Shown here piece by piece: positions 26,701 through 35,168 of a DNA stretch of 64,000 nucleotides. The number at the start of each line of letters is the position of its first letter. Positions within the stretch are counted from its first letter, which is position 1. A model generated the notes under the pieces. That model had not been told where the DNA came from, made no database searches, and saw nothing but the letters and a program-made list of their open reading frames with translations. The position numbers and the translations under genes were made by a program. Source of the stretch: Phocaeicola_A sp045647865 (lineage in GTDB: Bacteria > Bacteroidota > Bacteroidia > Bacteroidales > Bacteroidaceae); contig JAZRMW010000007.1 of NCBI GenBank assembly GCA_045647865.1, positions 21,614-85,613 on the forward strand, in the 5' to 3' direction.

Positions 26701-27577
26701 GAGCACAGGCAACTTGGCACAAATCGAATGTGAAGGAAAGGAAATTTTGAAAGAACCGCTCGCATTCAATCTGTGGCGTGCACCATTGGCCAACGAGTTT
26801 GACTCATGGAATGCCTTCCGTGTGAATGGCGGATATGCCGAGGGGTGGGGCAACATGGTATCGACCCTCTTCTATTCGAAGGGATTGACCCAAATGCGCA
26901 TTCGCCCGGCTGAGATCAAACTGACACACAATGAGCACGAAACAAGCGTGAGCGTACACCAATTGGTGCAAGTGGGAGCCTCGTCATACGGACAACTCGA
27001 CCTCTATATACAAGGCGTGCAACTGGCGGGATTCACTATAGACTACACTTATCATTTCTACGATGACGGAACGGTGAATATCAGCAACCACATGAGCCCT
27101 CAAGGCAAGTTGCCCGAAATGCTTCCGCGCATCGGATTCACCACCCAAGTGAACAATGAATTTGACCAAATCACCTGGTATGGCCGAGGCCCCGAAGAAA
27201 ACTATCCCGACCGAAAGACAGGTTATCCCATAGGCGTATGGACAAAGCACGTAAGAGAAATGTATGAACCTTACCTCCTGCCTCAAGACCATGCCTTGCG
27301 CACCGAAAACCGCTATGTGAAGCTACTGGACAAGGAGGGAAAGGGCATTGAGATTTCGATGGACGAACACTTCAATTTCAATGCTTATCCCTTTAGTACG
27401 GAGAATCTCACCAAGAGCCAATTCACCTATCAGCTACAACCTCAAGAGGACCGATACACGCTGAATCTCGACTACAACACGACGGGAGTGGGATGCACCT
27501 GCGTTTATGTGCTCGACGAGTACAGAGTGAAACCCGAAGCTTACAACCGAGTGATAACCATCAAGCCCGTGAAGTAA
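23795..27577 (+). CDS. Secreted beta-galactosidase, GH2, with LamG-like insertion
   Basis: The start MNYKMYFGKALTFC follows the promoter directly and begins a signal peptide ending near TNAQ. The 1260-residue protein has the GH2 sugar-binding domain (about 40-210), the immunoglobulin-like domain and the TIM barrel. Acid/base is Glu465 in SAGNESGEG and the nucleophile is probably Glu533 in SFMDEYLSVAGN. At about 590-760 a concanavalin/LamG-like domain (LHLNGHDEWVEVYRSKNVEL, GEWHHVTASWDGKEMKLYID) interrupts the usual order. The beta-galactosidase small-chain domain (about 985-1255) closes it. It acts in the periplasm or at the surface on beta-galactosides. A terminator follows. Confidence 0.92.
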   Translation: MNYKMYFGKALTFCLMFGWSVQTNAQYLERIYDYIENLDVFEENQEEGHAYYEADKRISLNGQWRFFFANTPEEVPQDFFEPGFKDGKWDKIEVPSNWEMKGYGNPLFRNVPTPFKATPPNMPREYNPTGAYRRTFTLPNDWKGQQVFLRMEKTQSASFIWINGQQAGYNEGGQEPAEYDITPLLKTGKNTIAVCVVKYSDGYYLEGQDYWRLAGIFDDVTLYATPKTRLFDWYVTTDLDEQYRDAQLNLAVDVKSYEETNATYTLRATLTDAKGTKVKEMTTEKFAINGKGKKSLNLSAHIANPAKWTAETPTLYTLKLELLAEGGKTIQQITSKMGFKETEIRHQTFYLNGQPIKVNSINTHMQHPELGHVMDEATIRKDMEILKQHNFNSVRISHYPPVNKYLELADEYGLYIIDETGDEAHATEYVSHDQRFREMYLERVRQMVLRDRNHASVLFWSAGNESGEGPLITEVIKEGKRLDPTRYFMYGGNAYAHPGEEIIGPRYPTPYELEMNTAMVPEEQDPRPSFMDEYLSVAGNAGGGLDEYWDVIRRHPRVMGGAIWDFVNPGLTERIRPLKDQSPHNTPVHLMSNAHVKDGVLHLNGHDEWVEVYRSKNVELNGNALTISFDVKPGKLSGMHEGAPYVTKGNTQFGVVQKGNDKLQFYLHTGLKHTLNVSLPENWMGEWHHVTASWDGKEMKLYIDGELKGTEPTIAQASPNNRRGGGSQERGVISNFPYPVNIGRLVGNHAQDVQTTYTADAQMDNVAIYDKYMPDGEGKPEEAVLYLTFDGNGDEGTFYTIAANMRTYGCIWPDRTVQPEMKQMKWTTQPLSIRLINADSGEAEVTNRLHFTDLTQYASHWALIADGEVLQEGDIQFNTPAGKKQVVKIPYRKPAIVPGKEYRVMITSTLKKDEMWAKAGHEVAWDQLELTSWNKPAPVEKRSSANLKAEESDLQIKISGQGFAYAIDKSTGNLAQIECEGKEILKEPLAFNLWRAPLANEFDSWNAFRVNGGYAEGWGNMVSTLFYSKGLTQMRIRPAEIKLTHNEHETSVSVHQLVQVGASSYGQLDLYIQGVQLAGFTIDYTYHFYDDGTVNISNHMSPQGKLPEMLPRIGFTTQVNNEFDQITWYGRGPEENYPDRKTGYPIGVWTKHVREMYEPYLLPQDHALRTENRYVKLLDKEGKGIEISMDEHFNFNAYPFSTENLTKSQFTYQLQPQEDRYTLNLDYNTTGVGCTCVYVLDEYRVKPEAYNRVITIKPVK

Positions 27578-27614
27578 TACAACCTCCCCTAAAATAAGGG
27601 CATATAAAAAGGAA

Positions 27615-27661
27615 ACGGAGACATAAGCAATCAAGAAAAGCAAGTGTCTCCGTTCTTTTTT
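27615..27661 (+). terminator. Terminator of the GH2 gene
   Basis: ACGGAGACA (27615-27623) pairs with TGTCTCCGT (27645-27653), followed by TCTTTTTTC. Confidence 0.85.
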
Positions 27662-27696
27662 CTGTCTATCAAAGAAATATACAGGGGGGGAGAGGA

Positions 27697-28290
27697 TCAG
27701 AAATCTGTGAAATCAATCTCTGAAACGCCTTCAAGGGATTTTAGCTTCACCTTCTGGGCTCCCCAAGTTATCAGAGTAAGCTGATGTTCATCCGCTTCAG
27801 TATAGGTGTGGATGAGCTCTTCATCATAATCATCATGATTGCCATCGCCCCAATGAATAATGCCCGTAGGTGCATCGCCTGCGAGCAGAGGAGCTCGAAA
27901 CTGAGCGGCATCGTGGCTGATGCGGACAAATCCTGCATCGACGTGGCTCTCTTGAGAAATCGAAAGAATTTTATTACTTCCTGCACAAGTGATGGTGATG
28001 GTGGCCTTGCGAAGCGAGGGGGTAAGATTTTCGCTCACAAGAGCAGTGATGAACACATCGCCATCGGTGCCCGTAAGGGGAGAGACGACACACCAAGCCT
28101 CGTTTGAGACAGCTGACCAGTTCTTGGGTGAATGGAAATCGATTTTCAACTCTCCACCCGCGGCATTGACAACACGGTCGGGCTTACCGACGAGGGTGAT
28201 GGAAGTGACAACATCATTGTCTTTGCAACTTATGAGCAACAAGACTACCAACAGGGTATATACGAGGGTATGAACTGGATTCTTTTTCAT
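27697..28290 (-). CDS. BACON-domain lipoprotein
   Basis: The 197-residue product starts with a lipoprotein signal (VVLLLISC, lipidated Cys22). Residues about 33-115 look like one BACON domain, a Bacteroidetes beta-sandwich that includes the pattern SPKNWSAVSNEAWCVVSPLTG and ATITITCAGSNKILSISQES. The last 80 residues (FVRISHDAAQFRAPLLAGD, IIHWGDGNHDDYDEELIHTY) are not recognised. It lies 55 bases downstream of the C10 protease on the same strand and is probably co-transcribed. It may therefore be a surface partner, anchor or inhibitor of that protease; only proximity supports this. Confidence 0.75.
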   Translation of the reverse strand: MKKNPVHTLVYTLLVVLLLISCKDNDVVTSITLVGKPDRVVNAAGGELKIDFHSPKNWSAVSNEAWCVVSPLTGTDGDVFITALVSENLTPSLRKATITITCAGSNKILSISQESHVDAGFVRISHDAAQFRAPLLAGDAPTGIIHWGDGNHDDYDEELIHTYTEADEHQLTLITWGAQKVKLKSLEGVSEIDFTDF

Positions 28291-28345
28291 ATCGCGAAGG
28301 TGTGTATGTATATGTGTGTATGTGGATAATAAATATTTATTTTTC

Positions 28346-30100
28346 TTACTTCTGAACAGGGATACCCAACTTGATTCTGACCTCGTGAGATTGAGTATTG
28401 TTGCTTAGTTTCAAGAAGTACGTGCCCGCAGGGAGGCCATCCATGAGGAAGGCCATCTTGTCGTTCAGATTGACCCTCAAATCGTCATAGTTTTTCCCCT
28501 TTTCATCATAGATTTCAACCTTTACGCCCTCCATCATTTCAACCGTGAGTGTGCGGTTTACCTTGTCAAAAGTAACAGAAGTTGACTCCTGAATGGAGTA
28601 TTCATCGGCCACAAGAATCTCCCAACGGCAATTCTTGCCACCTTTCATCAAACTCCACTCAGAAGCATTCATTGAACGATAGAAGAGGCGGATACGATCG
28701 CCATACTCAATGGGCACATTGATGGTACACTCTTTCGTTATTTTGTCGCACTCCCAACCTGGATGAAGCCCTACGATGGTGTCGGTGAGGAGTTCAGCTT
28801 TGATGTTTCCCTCCCTGTCAGTCAATGCCCAAAGGAGAGGCCCCTCAAAGGTGGTGCTTCCATAGTTTAGGATTTCGCGGGTAACGATGGTAAAAGGTTC
28901 ACCTGTGACAAACTCGTCGGTGGAGGTCGAAAGTCCTCGTCCCAATCTGACAACCTCCGTATAGGTACCTCCCTGATTGGGTTTCAAGTCGGTGATGGCA
29001 CCTTGGAAATAGTTGTAGTGGTCGTTATTACCTCCCGTGCCATTTCCCTCGGGTTTGAGAGCATCAAGCAGAAACCAACCGTTGTACACTCCATTCCATC
29101 CCCAATTGACGCTATAGTAACTATCGGTAGTGTAGCCATCGAGGACAAAAGCGTGACCGGCATACCAGTTGGAGCCAAAATAGAAAATCGGACGGTGTTG
29201 GTCAAGCTCGTTCTTCATCATAGCGTGCCATTCTTCATCGGTGTAGAGATAGCGGTCGCGAGTGAGGGCACTCTTGTCATAATCCATGTATATAGGCAGG
29301 GTTTCTCCAACCATAGTGGTTGTAATGGAGGTTGATCCAGACACATAGTCGGCTTGAAACATGGTACCAAGATCACCCATCAATTGAGCCACTTCCTCGG
29401 CTTGCTGGGTGGTGTAATATCCCGAATAGTTGCTCAACATGACATCCCAGTTATAAACATGGCCCAACTCAATGGCCGGTCTTTTTATCTTGTGAGTCTC
29501 GGTTTGATACTCGGGTATGATACCGTTTCCTTGGGCAGGCCATTTGTGGTAATGCATGATGATAGCAGCTGCCGTAATGCCACATCCGGCAGGAGTCTGA
29601 CTGAATCCTACACGGGGAGTGAAGAGGTTAAAGGGTTTATCCTGTCCCCATTGGGCGGTTTCCAACTTTACAACAACCTCGCCTATACGGGTCAAAGGTG
29701 AACGAGTGGTGGTGGAGGAGGTCACGCCTTGCGCACGGGCACCATTGATTTGTAACTTCATGCTTTCCAACCAACTCTGGACATGAGAGGGAAGATTACT
29801 TTGGGGAAAGGCATTGTCATGGGAATATCCTAAAATGGGATTGGCCACATCGTCGCCCGAAACGATGACAAACCCCTTGCCCTGAGGATTTCCGAATACA
29901 TAGAAGGCTGGCTCTGCACCACCAGCACGGGTAGTAGCCGTTTCTCCATCATAAACCATTTGCAGATTTTCTCCCAAAGAGTGGGGGTGGGAGTTATTGA
30001 AAAACTCCAATGCCACACGTTTGGCTTCTGACTCAGTAAGCTCGCGCGCATAACCAGAAAATACCAGTATTGCAAAGATGACAAGTAACTTGTATCTCAT
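28346..30100 (-). CDS. Secreted C10 (streptopain-family) cysteine protease
   Basis: The start is the ATG at 30100 (MRYKLLVIFAILVFSGYA), which opens a signal peptide. A propeptide domain (about 20-140; EAKRVALEFFNNSHP and FVIVSGDDVANPILGYSHDN) precedes the peptidase domain. Catalytic Cys173 lies in TPAGCGITAAAIIMHYHKWP and His316 in AGHAFVLDGY, followed by YSVNWGWNG. The usual family context is VGCVATA, so Gly after Cys is a variation. The C-terminal third has beta-sandwich features and ends LPAGTYFLKLSNNTQSHEVR, like a type IX secretion sorting domain, without proof. A TACCTTTG box lies at 30132-30139 on the minus strand. Confidence 0.88.
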   Translation of the reverse strand: MRYKLLVIFAILVFSGYARELTESEAKRVALEFFNNSHPHSLGENLQMVYDGETATTRAGGAEPAFYVFGNPQGKGFVIVSGDDVANPILGYSHDNAFPQSNLPSHVQSWLESMKLQINGARAQGVTSSTTTRSPLTRIGEVVVKLETAQWGQDKPFNLFTPRVGFSQTPAGCGITAAAIIMHYHKWPAQGNGIIPEYQTETHKIKRPAIELGHVYNWDVMLSNYSGYYTTQQAEEVAQLMGDLGTMFQADYVSGSTSITTTMVGETLPIYMDYDKSALTRDRYLYTDEEWHAMMKNELDQHRPIFYFGSNWYAGHAFVLDGYTTDSYYSVNWGWNGVYNGWFLLDALKPEGNGTGGNNDHYNYFQGAITDLKPNQGGTYTEVVRLGRGLSTSTDEFVTGEPFTIVTREILNYGSTTFEGPLLWALTDREGNIKAELLTDTIVGLHPGWECDKITKECTINVPIEYGDRIRLFYRSMNASEWSLMKGGKNCRWEILVADEYSIQESTSVTFDKVNRTLTVEMMEGVKVEIYDEKGKNYDDLRVNLNDKMAFLMDGLPAGTYFLKLSNNTQSHEVRIKLGIPVQK

Positions 30101-30131
30101 ATTGTAAAAATGCATAAAAAAAATGAATGCG

Positions 30132-30139
30132 CAAAGGTA
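30132..30139 (-). promoter_or_regulatory. Promoter -7 box for the C10 protease operon
   Basis: The minus strand reads TACCTTTG, 31 bases before the ATG at 30100. No clear -33 element at the normal distance. Confidence 0.55.
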
Positions 30140-30189
30140 AACTTTTTTTTCAAATTTCGCGAGTGTTTTATCTGCCTATTTATTACAAG

Positions 30190-30235
30190 GGCATAAAAAA
30201 ACAGGATTACACCGTCTATCAGTATAATCCTGTTT
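30190..30235 (-). terminator. Terminator of the GH16-GH35 operon
   Basis: On the minus strand AAACAGGATTA pairs with TAATCCTGTTT and ends in TTTTTTTATG. It lies 116 bases past the GH35 stop. Confidence 0.75.
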
Positions 30236-30350
30236 ACCATTTTCCTGTTTACCATCTGTTTCTCTATTTGAGAATGAGTCACTTGGCACTCAATATAAAA
30301 GATGGTAAAGAGGGACACTCACGTGAAAGAAAGTGATGTATCGAAATGAA

Positions 30351-32708
30351 TCAATACTTGAAGTTGTCCTTCTTCACGTAGATGCGATAATTTTTGATGC
30401 CACCGGGCACTTCCTTCTCCATGCGGGGGAGATATTGGAAGGCGGTAACCGTCTGCACACTTCCGAGGTCGATAACGATAGAGTGGGGGAACTTGACACC
30501 ACGCACGGTGCTCCAATAAGTTGACTCTTGAAGGTCGTAGAGCTTGTCTCCTGCACGGTTTCCATGGTTGGTCTCTTCACTATCGGCATAAGCAATTGTC
30601 CAAGGCTCGCGGCTCAAACGCTCACCATTCTGGTCGAGCAAGTAACACTCGGCAATGCAAGCGATGTCCTTACCATCATGGGCATCCAACGCCTCGATAC
30701 ATACGTAACGACCACTTACAGGAGCATCGAACTTCACTTCCTGCCATCCGTTGCCAGGAGCAAAAGAACCCTTGGCTACCGGCTTTTCACCTGCGAGATT
30801 GAGGTTTTGACCCTCCTTGCGGTGTTTCTTTGTCTGGATGTTCAACTTGTCAATGATAGGCTTGTCCAAACCTTCAACTACAGGATTTTCAGGACCTACA
30901 ACATCGAGTACAATGATTTCGTTCTTACCCTTCTTCAACCAGCAACCGGGCATGTAGAGTGTCTGCTGAGGACCGATATTCCAGAAACGTCCGATAGCAT
31001 GGCCATTGACATACACCTGACCCTTACCCCAAGACTCCATGTTGATGAAAGTGTCTCCCACCTTCTTGAGATTGAAGTATCCACGATAGTAACCCATCTT
31101 ACCGGTAAGTGCATCGTGGCGCATCTCCAGTGTCATAGGACCTTCGATAGCGTTGAGAGCAGTCTCATAATCATCGGGGATGGTTGCCATTTCCCAATTC
31201 TTGAGGTCGTAAGTGGTAGCATGACCATTCACCTCGGTAGAGATGAGCACCTTGTCGGTGATACCCTTGAAATCCTTGATGGCACGACCGAAGTTGATAC
31301 GTCCCATACCTTCAACAAGAATAACGAGTACATCGCCTTGCTTTACAGAAGGAAGAGTGAGGGTGTTTTCGTGCAATACACGGTCGAGCTTACCGATATA
31401 CTTACCGTTGATGTAAACCTGAGCATAGTCGTGTCCATCTTTCAAGGTCAACAGGCTCTGAGTCTTGATTTCGGGAAGAGTAGTAGAATACTTCACGGTT
31501 CCCCATCCCATATTGAGATCTTCAAAAGTTTTCACCTCGCGGCTCTGAACACGGTTACGGATACCACGATCAATAGGAACAAACTGGTCAAGTGTCACCT
31601 TGGGGAAAGAGACAAGAGGCATGGGAGCCTTAGGAACTGAAGGAAGTTTCTTGTCAGAGAATGTAGCCATCATCTCGCGCAACTCATAGTACTTGGGAGT
31701 AGCGTGTCCATATTCATTGATGGGAGCATCATAGTCATACGAAGTCACATCAGGAGCAAAGCCGGGTGAATTGGCACCAGCCCAGTGGCCGAAGCTTGTA
31801 CCTCCGTGAGTCATATAGAGACTGAATGAGATGCCTTTCTCCAACATTTCGCGCATGCCGGCAACCATGTCCTTGCTATCGCGTGTTTCGTGACGTCCAC
31901 CCCACTTGTCAAACCATCCGCTCCAAAATTCTGAGCACATGAGTGGAGAGTCGGGACGAAGTTCTTTCAATTTCTTGAACTGGCTATCGATGTTTGAACC
32001 AGTACCGAAGTTCATTGTCCACACGAGGTCATCGAGACCATTGTTGGTGAAGTTGCTTGCCCAGTCGCACTGGAAGAGTGTCACGTCAGTGAAACCTGCA
32101 CGACGCACGATGTCGCGGATGTTTGAAACATAAGGTTTGTCGGTACCATAAGAACCGTACTCGTTCTCAACCTGCACCATGATGATGTTTCCACCCTTAG
32201 ACAACTGAAGGTCGGCCAATTGCTTGCCCACTTCTTTCTCGAAAATCTCTACACGCTCGAGGAAGTAGGGGTCGTTTTCACGCAGACGGATGTCTTTCTT
32301 CTTGAGCAACCACCAGGGGAGACCACCCATTTCCCACTCGGCACATACGTATGGGCCAGGACGAACGATGATATACATGCCATGCTTTTGAGCCAAACGA
32401 CAGAAAGCGGCAATGTCGTTGTTTCCTGTGAAGTCAAACTTACCCTCCTCCTGTTCGTGGATATTCCAAAATACATAGAGACAGATGGTGTTCATACCCA
32501 AAGCCTTGCACATCTGAATACGGTGTTCCCAATAGGCTTTAGGGATACGCGGATAATGAATCTCAGCGGCTTTCACCACAAAGGGTTTGCCATTGAGCAG
32601 GAAAGTGCCTTTGCCCACCTCGAATGTCTCGGGTTGTTTGGCCTTTCCGAATGCACTGCCCGTAGCCAAAAGAGCGGCGACGAGCAACAGAAGAATTTTA
32701 TTTCTCAT
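30351..32708 (-). CDS. Secreted beta-galactosidase, GH35
   Basis: The 785-residue protein has a signal peptide (MRNKILLLLVAALLATGSAFG). The GH35 barrel has EIHYPRIPKAYWEHRIQMCK and PGPYVCAEWEMGGLPWWLL, acid/base Glu183 in QVENEYGSYG and nucleophile Glu260 in MCSEFWSGWF. Jelly-roll domains (about 400-620) follow, and a C-terminal discoidin-like (F5/8 type C) domain (about 650-785). It releases terminal beta-galactose from glycans in the periplasm or at the surface. It follows the GH16 gene by 51 bases in the same direction, so the two are very likely co-transcribed and act on the same polymer. Confidence 0.93.
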   Translation of the reverse strand: MRNKILLLLVAALLATGSAFGKAKQPETFEVGKGTFLLNGKPFVVKAAEIHYPRIPKAYWEHRIQMCKALGMNTICLYVFWNIHEQEEGKFDFTGNNDIAAFCRLAQKHGMYIIVRPGPYVCAEWEMGGLPWWLLKKKDIRLRENDPYFLERVEIFEKEVGKQLADLQLSKGGNIIMVQVENEYGSYGTDKPYVSNIRDIVRRAGFTDVTLFQCDWASNFTNNGLDDLVWTMNFGTGSNIDSQFKKLKELRPDSPLMCSEFWSGWFDKWGGRHETRDSKDMVAGMREMLEKGISFSLYMTHGGTSFGHWAGANSPGFAPDVTSYDYDAPINEYGHATPKYYELREMMATFSDKKLPSVPKAPMPLVSFPKVTLDQFVPIDRGIRNRVQSREVKTFEDLNMGWGTVKYSTTLPEIKTQSLLTLKDGHDYAQVYINGKYIGKLDRVLHENTLTLPSVKQGDVLVILVEGMGRINFGRAIKDFKGITDKVLISTEVNGHATTYDLKNWEMATIPDDYETALNAIEGPMTLEMRHDALTGKMGYYRGYFNLKKVGDTFINMESWGKGQVYVNGHAIGRFWNIGPQQTLYMPGCWLKKGKNEIIVLDVVGPENPVVEGLDKPIIDKLNIQTKKHRKEGQNLNLAGEKPVAKGSFAPGNGWQEVKFDAPVSGRYVCIEALDAHDGKDIACIAECYLLDQNGERLSREPWTIAYADSEETNHGNRAGDKLYDLQESTYWSTVRGVKFPHSIVIDLGSVQTVTAFQYLPRMEKEVPGGIKNYRIYVKKDNFKY

Positions 32709-32759
32709 GCGTTTTTAAATAGTTAATTATTAAATGATTTATTATTGAATTGATTTATT

Positions 32760-33614
32760 TTATTTCTGATATACTCTCACATAGTCCACCTCGTAGCGCA
32801 TGGGGAAAGCTTCATCATCGATGTATCCGCCATTGTTTCCGCCCAATGCCAAGTTGACAAGCAGATAATGGGGCTGGTGAAAAGGATGTTTGTCTTTGCC
32901 ATGTTTGCCATTTTTCACCTTCGAGAGGTCGGTTTCGTTCAACAACTCGTTGTCCACATAGAGACGGATGTAATTCTCATCCCAATCCATTCGCCAAACG
33001 TGGAATTTGGTAGCCCAATCGGGGTCGTTGTTCAAGAAATGTTTCATGGAGATGGCCTTACTATCCCAGTGTGCAATCCATCGTTGGTCGGTTCCCCATG
33101 CCACATTGGCCAAAATCACGGGTTTCCCTTCCTGACGATAGAACTCCATAATGTCAATCTCGCCACATGAAGGCCACTCCATATCAGAGCCCAATGTCCA
33201 GAAAGCCGGCCAAGAACCCGGTCCGACAGGAATACGTGCACGCATTTCAAAACGTCCGTAAAGGAACTCTTTCTTGCCTTGGGTCTTGATGGAAGAGGAG
33301 GTGTAGCGTGCATATTTGCGATTTTTTCTCCAATCGTAACTATCAGATTCAAAGTGGGGATTCTTTACACGCTCCTGACGGGCTTCAATAATCAGATATC
33401 CGTCTTGGCAAAGGGCATTGTCTTCTTGATACCATTGGGCTTCATTGTTGCGTGCAAAGCCATGTTCATAACTCCAGACCTTTTCATCAGGTTTTCCATC
33501 GACATCAAATTCATCACTCCAAACGAGTTTCCACTCTTGTGCTTGCAGGTTCATAGCCAATGAACCGGCAAAAAGCGCACATAGGAAACGGCTTTTAATC
33601 AGGCTTTTTCTCAT
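32760..33614 (-). CDS. Secreted beta-glucanase-like hydrolase, GH16
   Basis: The start at 33614 (MRKSLIKSRFLCALFAGSLA) is set by a TATCTTTG box at 33658-33665 on the minus strand, upstream of it. After the signal peptide, the single GH16 beta-jelly-roll (about 30-284) carries the catalytic motif EIDIME (Glu152, Asp154, Glu157) and the substrate-cleft tryptophans WPAFWTLGSDMEWP. This is the laminarinase/licheninase-type motif, suggesting a beta-1,3- or mixed-linkage glucan, or a beta-galactan given the GH35 partner. Sequence alone does not decide. It is first gene of the GH16-GH35 pair. Confidence 0.92.
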   Translation of the reverse strand: MRKSLIKSRFLCALFAGSLAMNLQAQEWKLVWSDEFDVDGKPDEKVWSYEHGFARNNEAQWYQEDNALCQDGYLIIEARQERVKNPHFESDSYDWRKNRKYARYTSSSIKTQGKKEFLYGRFEMRARIPVGPGSWPAFWTLGSDMEWPSCGEIDIMEFYRQEGKPVILANVAWGTDQRWIAHWDSKAISMKHFLNNDPDWATKFHVWRMDWDENYIRLYVDNELLNETDLSKVKNGKHGKDKHPFHQPHYLLVNLALGGNNGGYIDDEAFPMRYEVDYVRVYQK

Positions 33615-33657
33615 AACTTCCAGTTTTTCATGTGTAACTTCTTTATCTATTGTCGGG

Positions 33658-33665
33658 CAAAGATA
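33658..33665 (-). promoter_or_regulatory. Promoter -7 box for the GH16-GH35 operon
   Basis: Minus-strand TATCTTTG, 44 bases before the ATG at 33614; it decides that start. Confidence 0.7.
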
Positions 33666-33716
33666 GGGAATAAAATTAGAAATAGGAAATTTATACGACA
33701 AAATCCATCCTACAAG

Positions 33717-35168
33717 CTATACATGACGCTTCAAATGAAGGCGATGGGTGATGCACCGGGGCAATTCCTCCTCATAGTGACTCACCATGATAAGGGTTTT
33801 GTTCGGACGACGACAAAACGTTTCTATAATCTCCTTCACCAATTGTCCGTTAGAAGCATCAAGGCCATGCAAGGGTTCGTCAAGGATGAGCAACTGAGGG
33901 TCTTTGACAAATGCACGCGCCAAAAGACAAAGGCGTTGCTCGCCACTGGAGAGGGAGAGAAAATCACGATCGCGCAAGTGGGAAATGCCAAAAATCGTCA
34001 TCCACCATTCACACACCTCTATCTGTTCAGGCTTTGTCCGACGGTATAGCCCTACCGAATCGTGAAGTCCCGATGCCACGATGTCAATGGCCGGAAGGTT
34101 CTTCAGATAAGCCCGGTGCATCTCGGGAGAAACATAACCGATGTGTTTCTTTATCTCCCAGATGCTCTCGCCCGTGCCCCGCCGACGATCAAAAAGGGTG
34201 ATGTCGCACGCATAGGATTGCGGATTATCGGCACAAACAAGACTCAACAGGGTGGATTTTCCTGCACCATTTTCGCCCGAAAGTGCCCAACGCTCGCCCT
34301 TGAGCACCGTCCAATCGAGGGAATCCAGAATCGTACGATGACCGTATCGGATGGATACATTGCGCAATTCAACAATACGCCCGGCCTCCAAGTCATCCTC
34401 CCGATGAGGAAGTTCGAGTAATCTTTTCTCCATCTCGTCGCTCAACATACGGAGCGGGTGGGAGGGATGCGTCTGACGGTATTCAGCCAATGTCTGTTTC
34501 TGGCCACACACCATTCCTTCGACATGCACCACGTGGGTAATGAAATCGGGGATATCGTCGGATTTCGAAAGTATCAGGATGAGTTGCAAATCACTTTCCC
34601 GCGTCAGACTCTCGAGCAAGAGTCTTAGCTGAAGGCGCATGTCGGCATCCAACCCGATGAAGGGATTGTCCAAGATAAGTACACGCGGATTACCCAACAG
34701 GGCCTTTGTCAGATGAAACTTCCGCATCTCGCCACTGGAGAGCAGGATGGAGGTCTTAGGCAACATCTCCTCTATATGAAAGAGGTTGTAGAGTTTGCGT
34801 CTCATCTCCGAATCGCCTCCATCCGGCATCAGTTCGGCCACGGTGGGGTAGATGTCTGCATCTTGGCTATTCCATCGTTGTTGATAATAATAGCTCCCTT
34901 CGGCCGTATCGCCATAGGTATCTCGAAAGGCCATGTAGCGGATATTGTCATACGCCATGGTGGAGGTGCGTGGTGAAAAATCATACTCCACCTGATTCAT
35001 CAACAAGGGATATTTGCCTATAATCGTATTTACAAGTTCGCTCTTTCCGCCACCGTTAGGGCCAAGAATAGCCATGTGCTCACCCGATTCAAGGGAGAAG
35101 TTTATCGGACTTTTCATCCGGTGAAGCGGATGGCGGGCATTGCCGTTGACAATCTTTATAATGCTCAT
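33717..35168 (-). CDS. Tandem ABC ATPase (ModF-like)
   Basis: The start at 35168 overlaps the ruvC stop by one base (TAATG), so translation is probably coupled. The 483-residue soluble protein has two complete ABC ATPase domains. The first has Walker A GPNGGGKSE, signature LLSSGEMRKFHL and Walker B VLILDNPFIGLD. The second has Walker A GENGAGKST, signature LSLSSGEQRLCLLAR and Walker B LLILDEPLHGLD. No membrane segment is present. Architecture resembles ModF/PhrA proteins of unclear role. It is the third gene of the DUF4286-ruvC-ABC unit. Confidence 0.88.
   Translation of the reverse strand: MSIIKIVNGNARHPLHRMKSPINFSLESGEHMAILGPNGGGKSELVNTIIGKYPLLMNQVEYDFSPRTSTMAYDNIRYMAFRDTYGDTAEGSYYYQQRWNSQDADIYPTVAELMPDGGDSEMRRKLYNLFHIEEMLPKTSILLSSGEMRKFHLTKALLGNPRVLILDNPFIGLDADMRLQLRLLLESLTRESDLQLILILSKSDDIPDFITHVVHVEGMVCGQKQTLAEYRQTHPSHPLRMLSDEMEKRLLELPHREDDLEAGRIVELRNVSIRYGHRTILDSLDWTVLKGERWALSGENGAGKSTLLSLVCADNPQSYACDITLFDRRRGTGESIWEIKKHIGYVSPEMHRAYLKNLPAIDIVASGLHDSVGLYRRTKPEQIEVCEWWMTIFGISHLRDRDFLSLSSGEQRLCLLARAFVKDPQLLILDEPLHGLDASNGQLVKEIIETFCRRPNKTLIMVSHYEEELPRCITHRLHLKRHV

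Noticed and set aside
30528..31640. 370-codon plus-strand frame opposite the GH35 gene
   Set aside because: It is antisense to an intact GH35 gene and resembles no family; it is a shadow frame.
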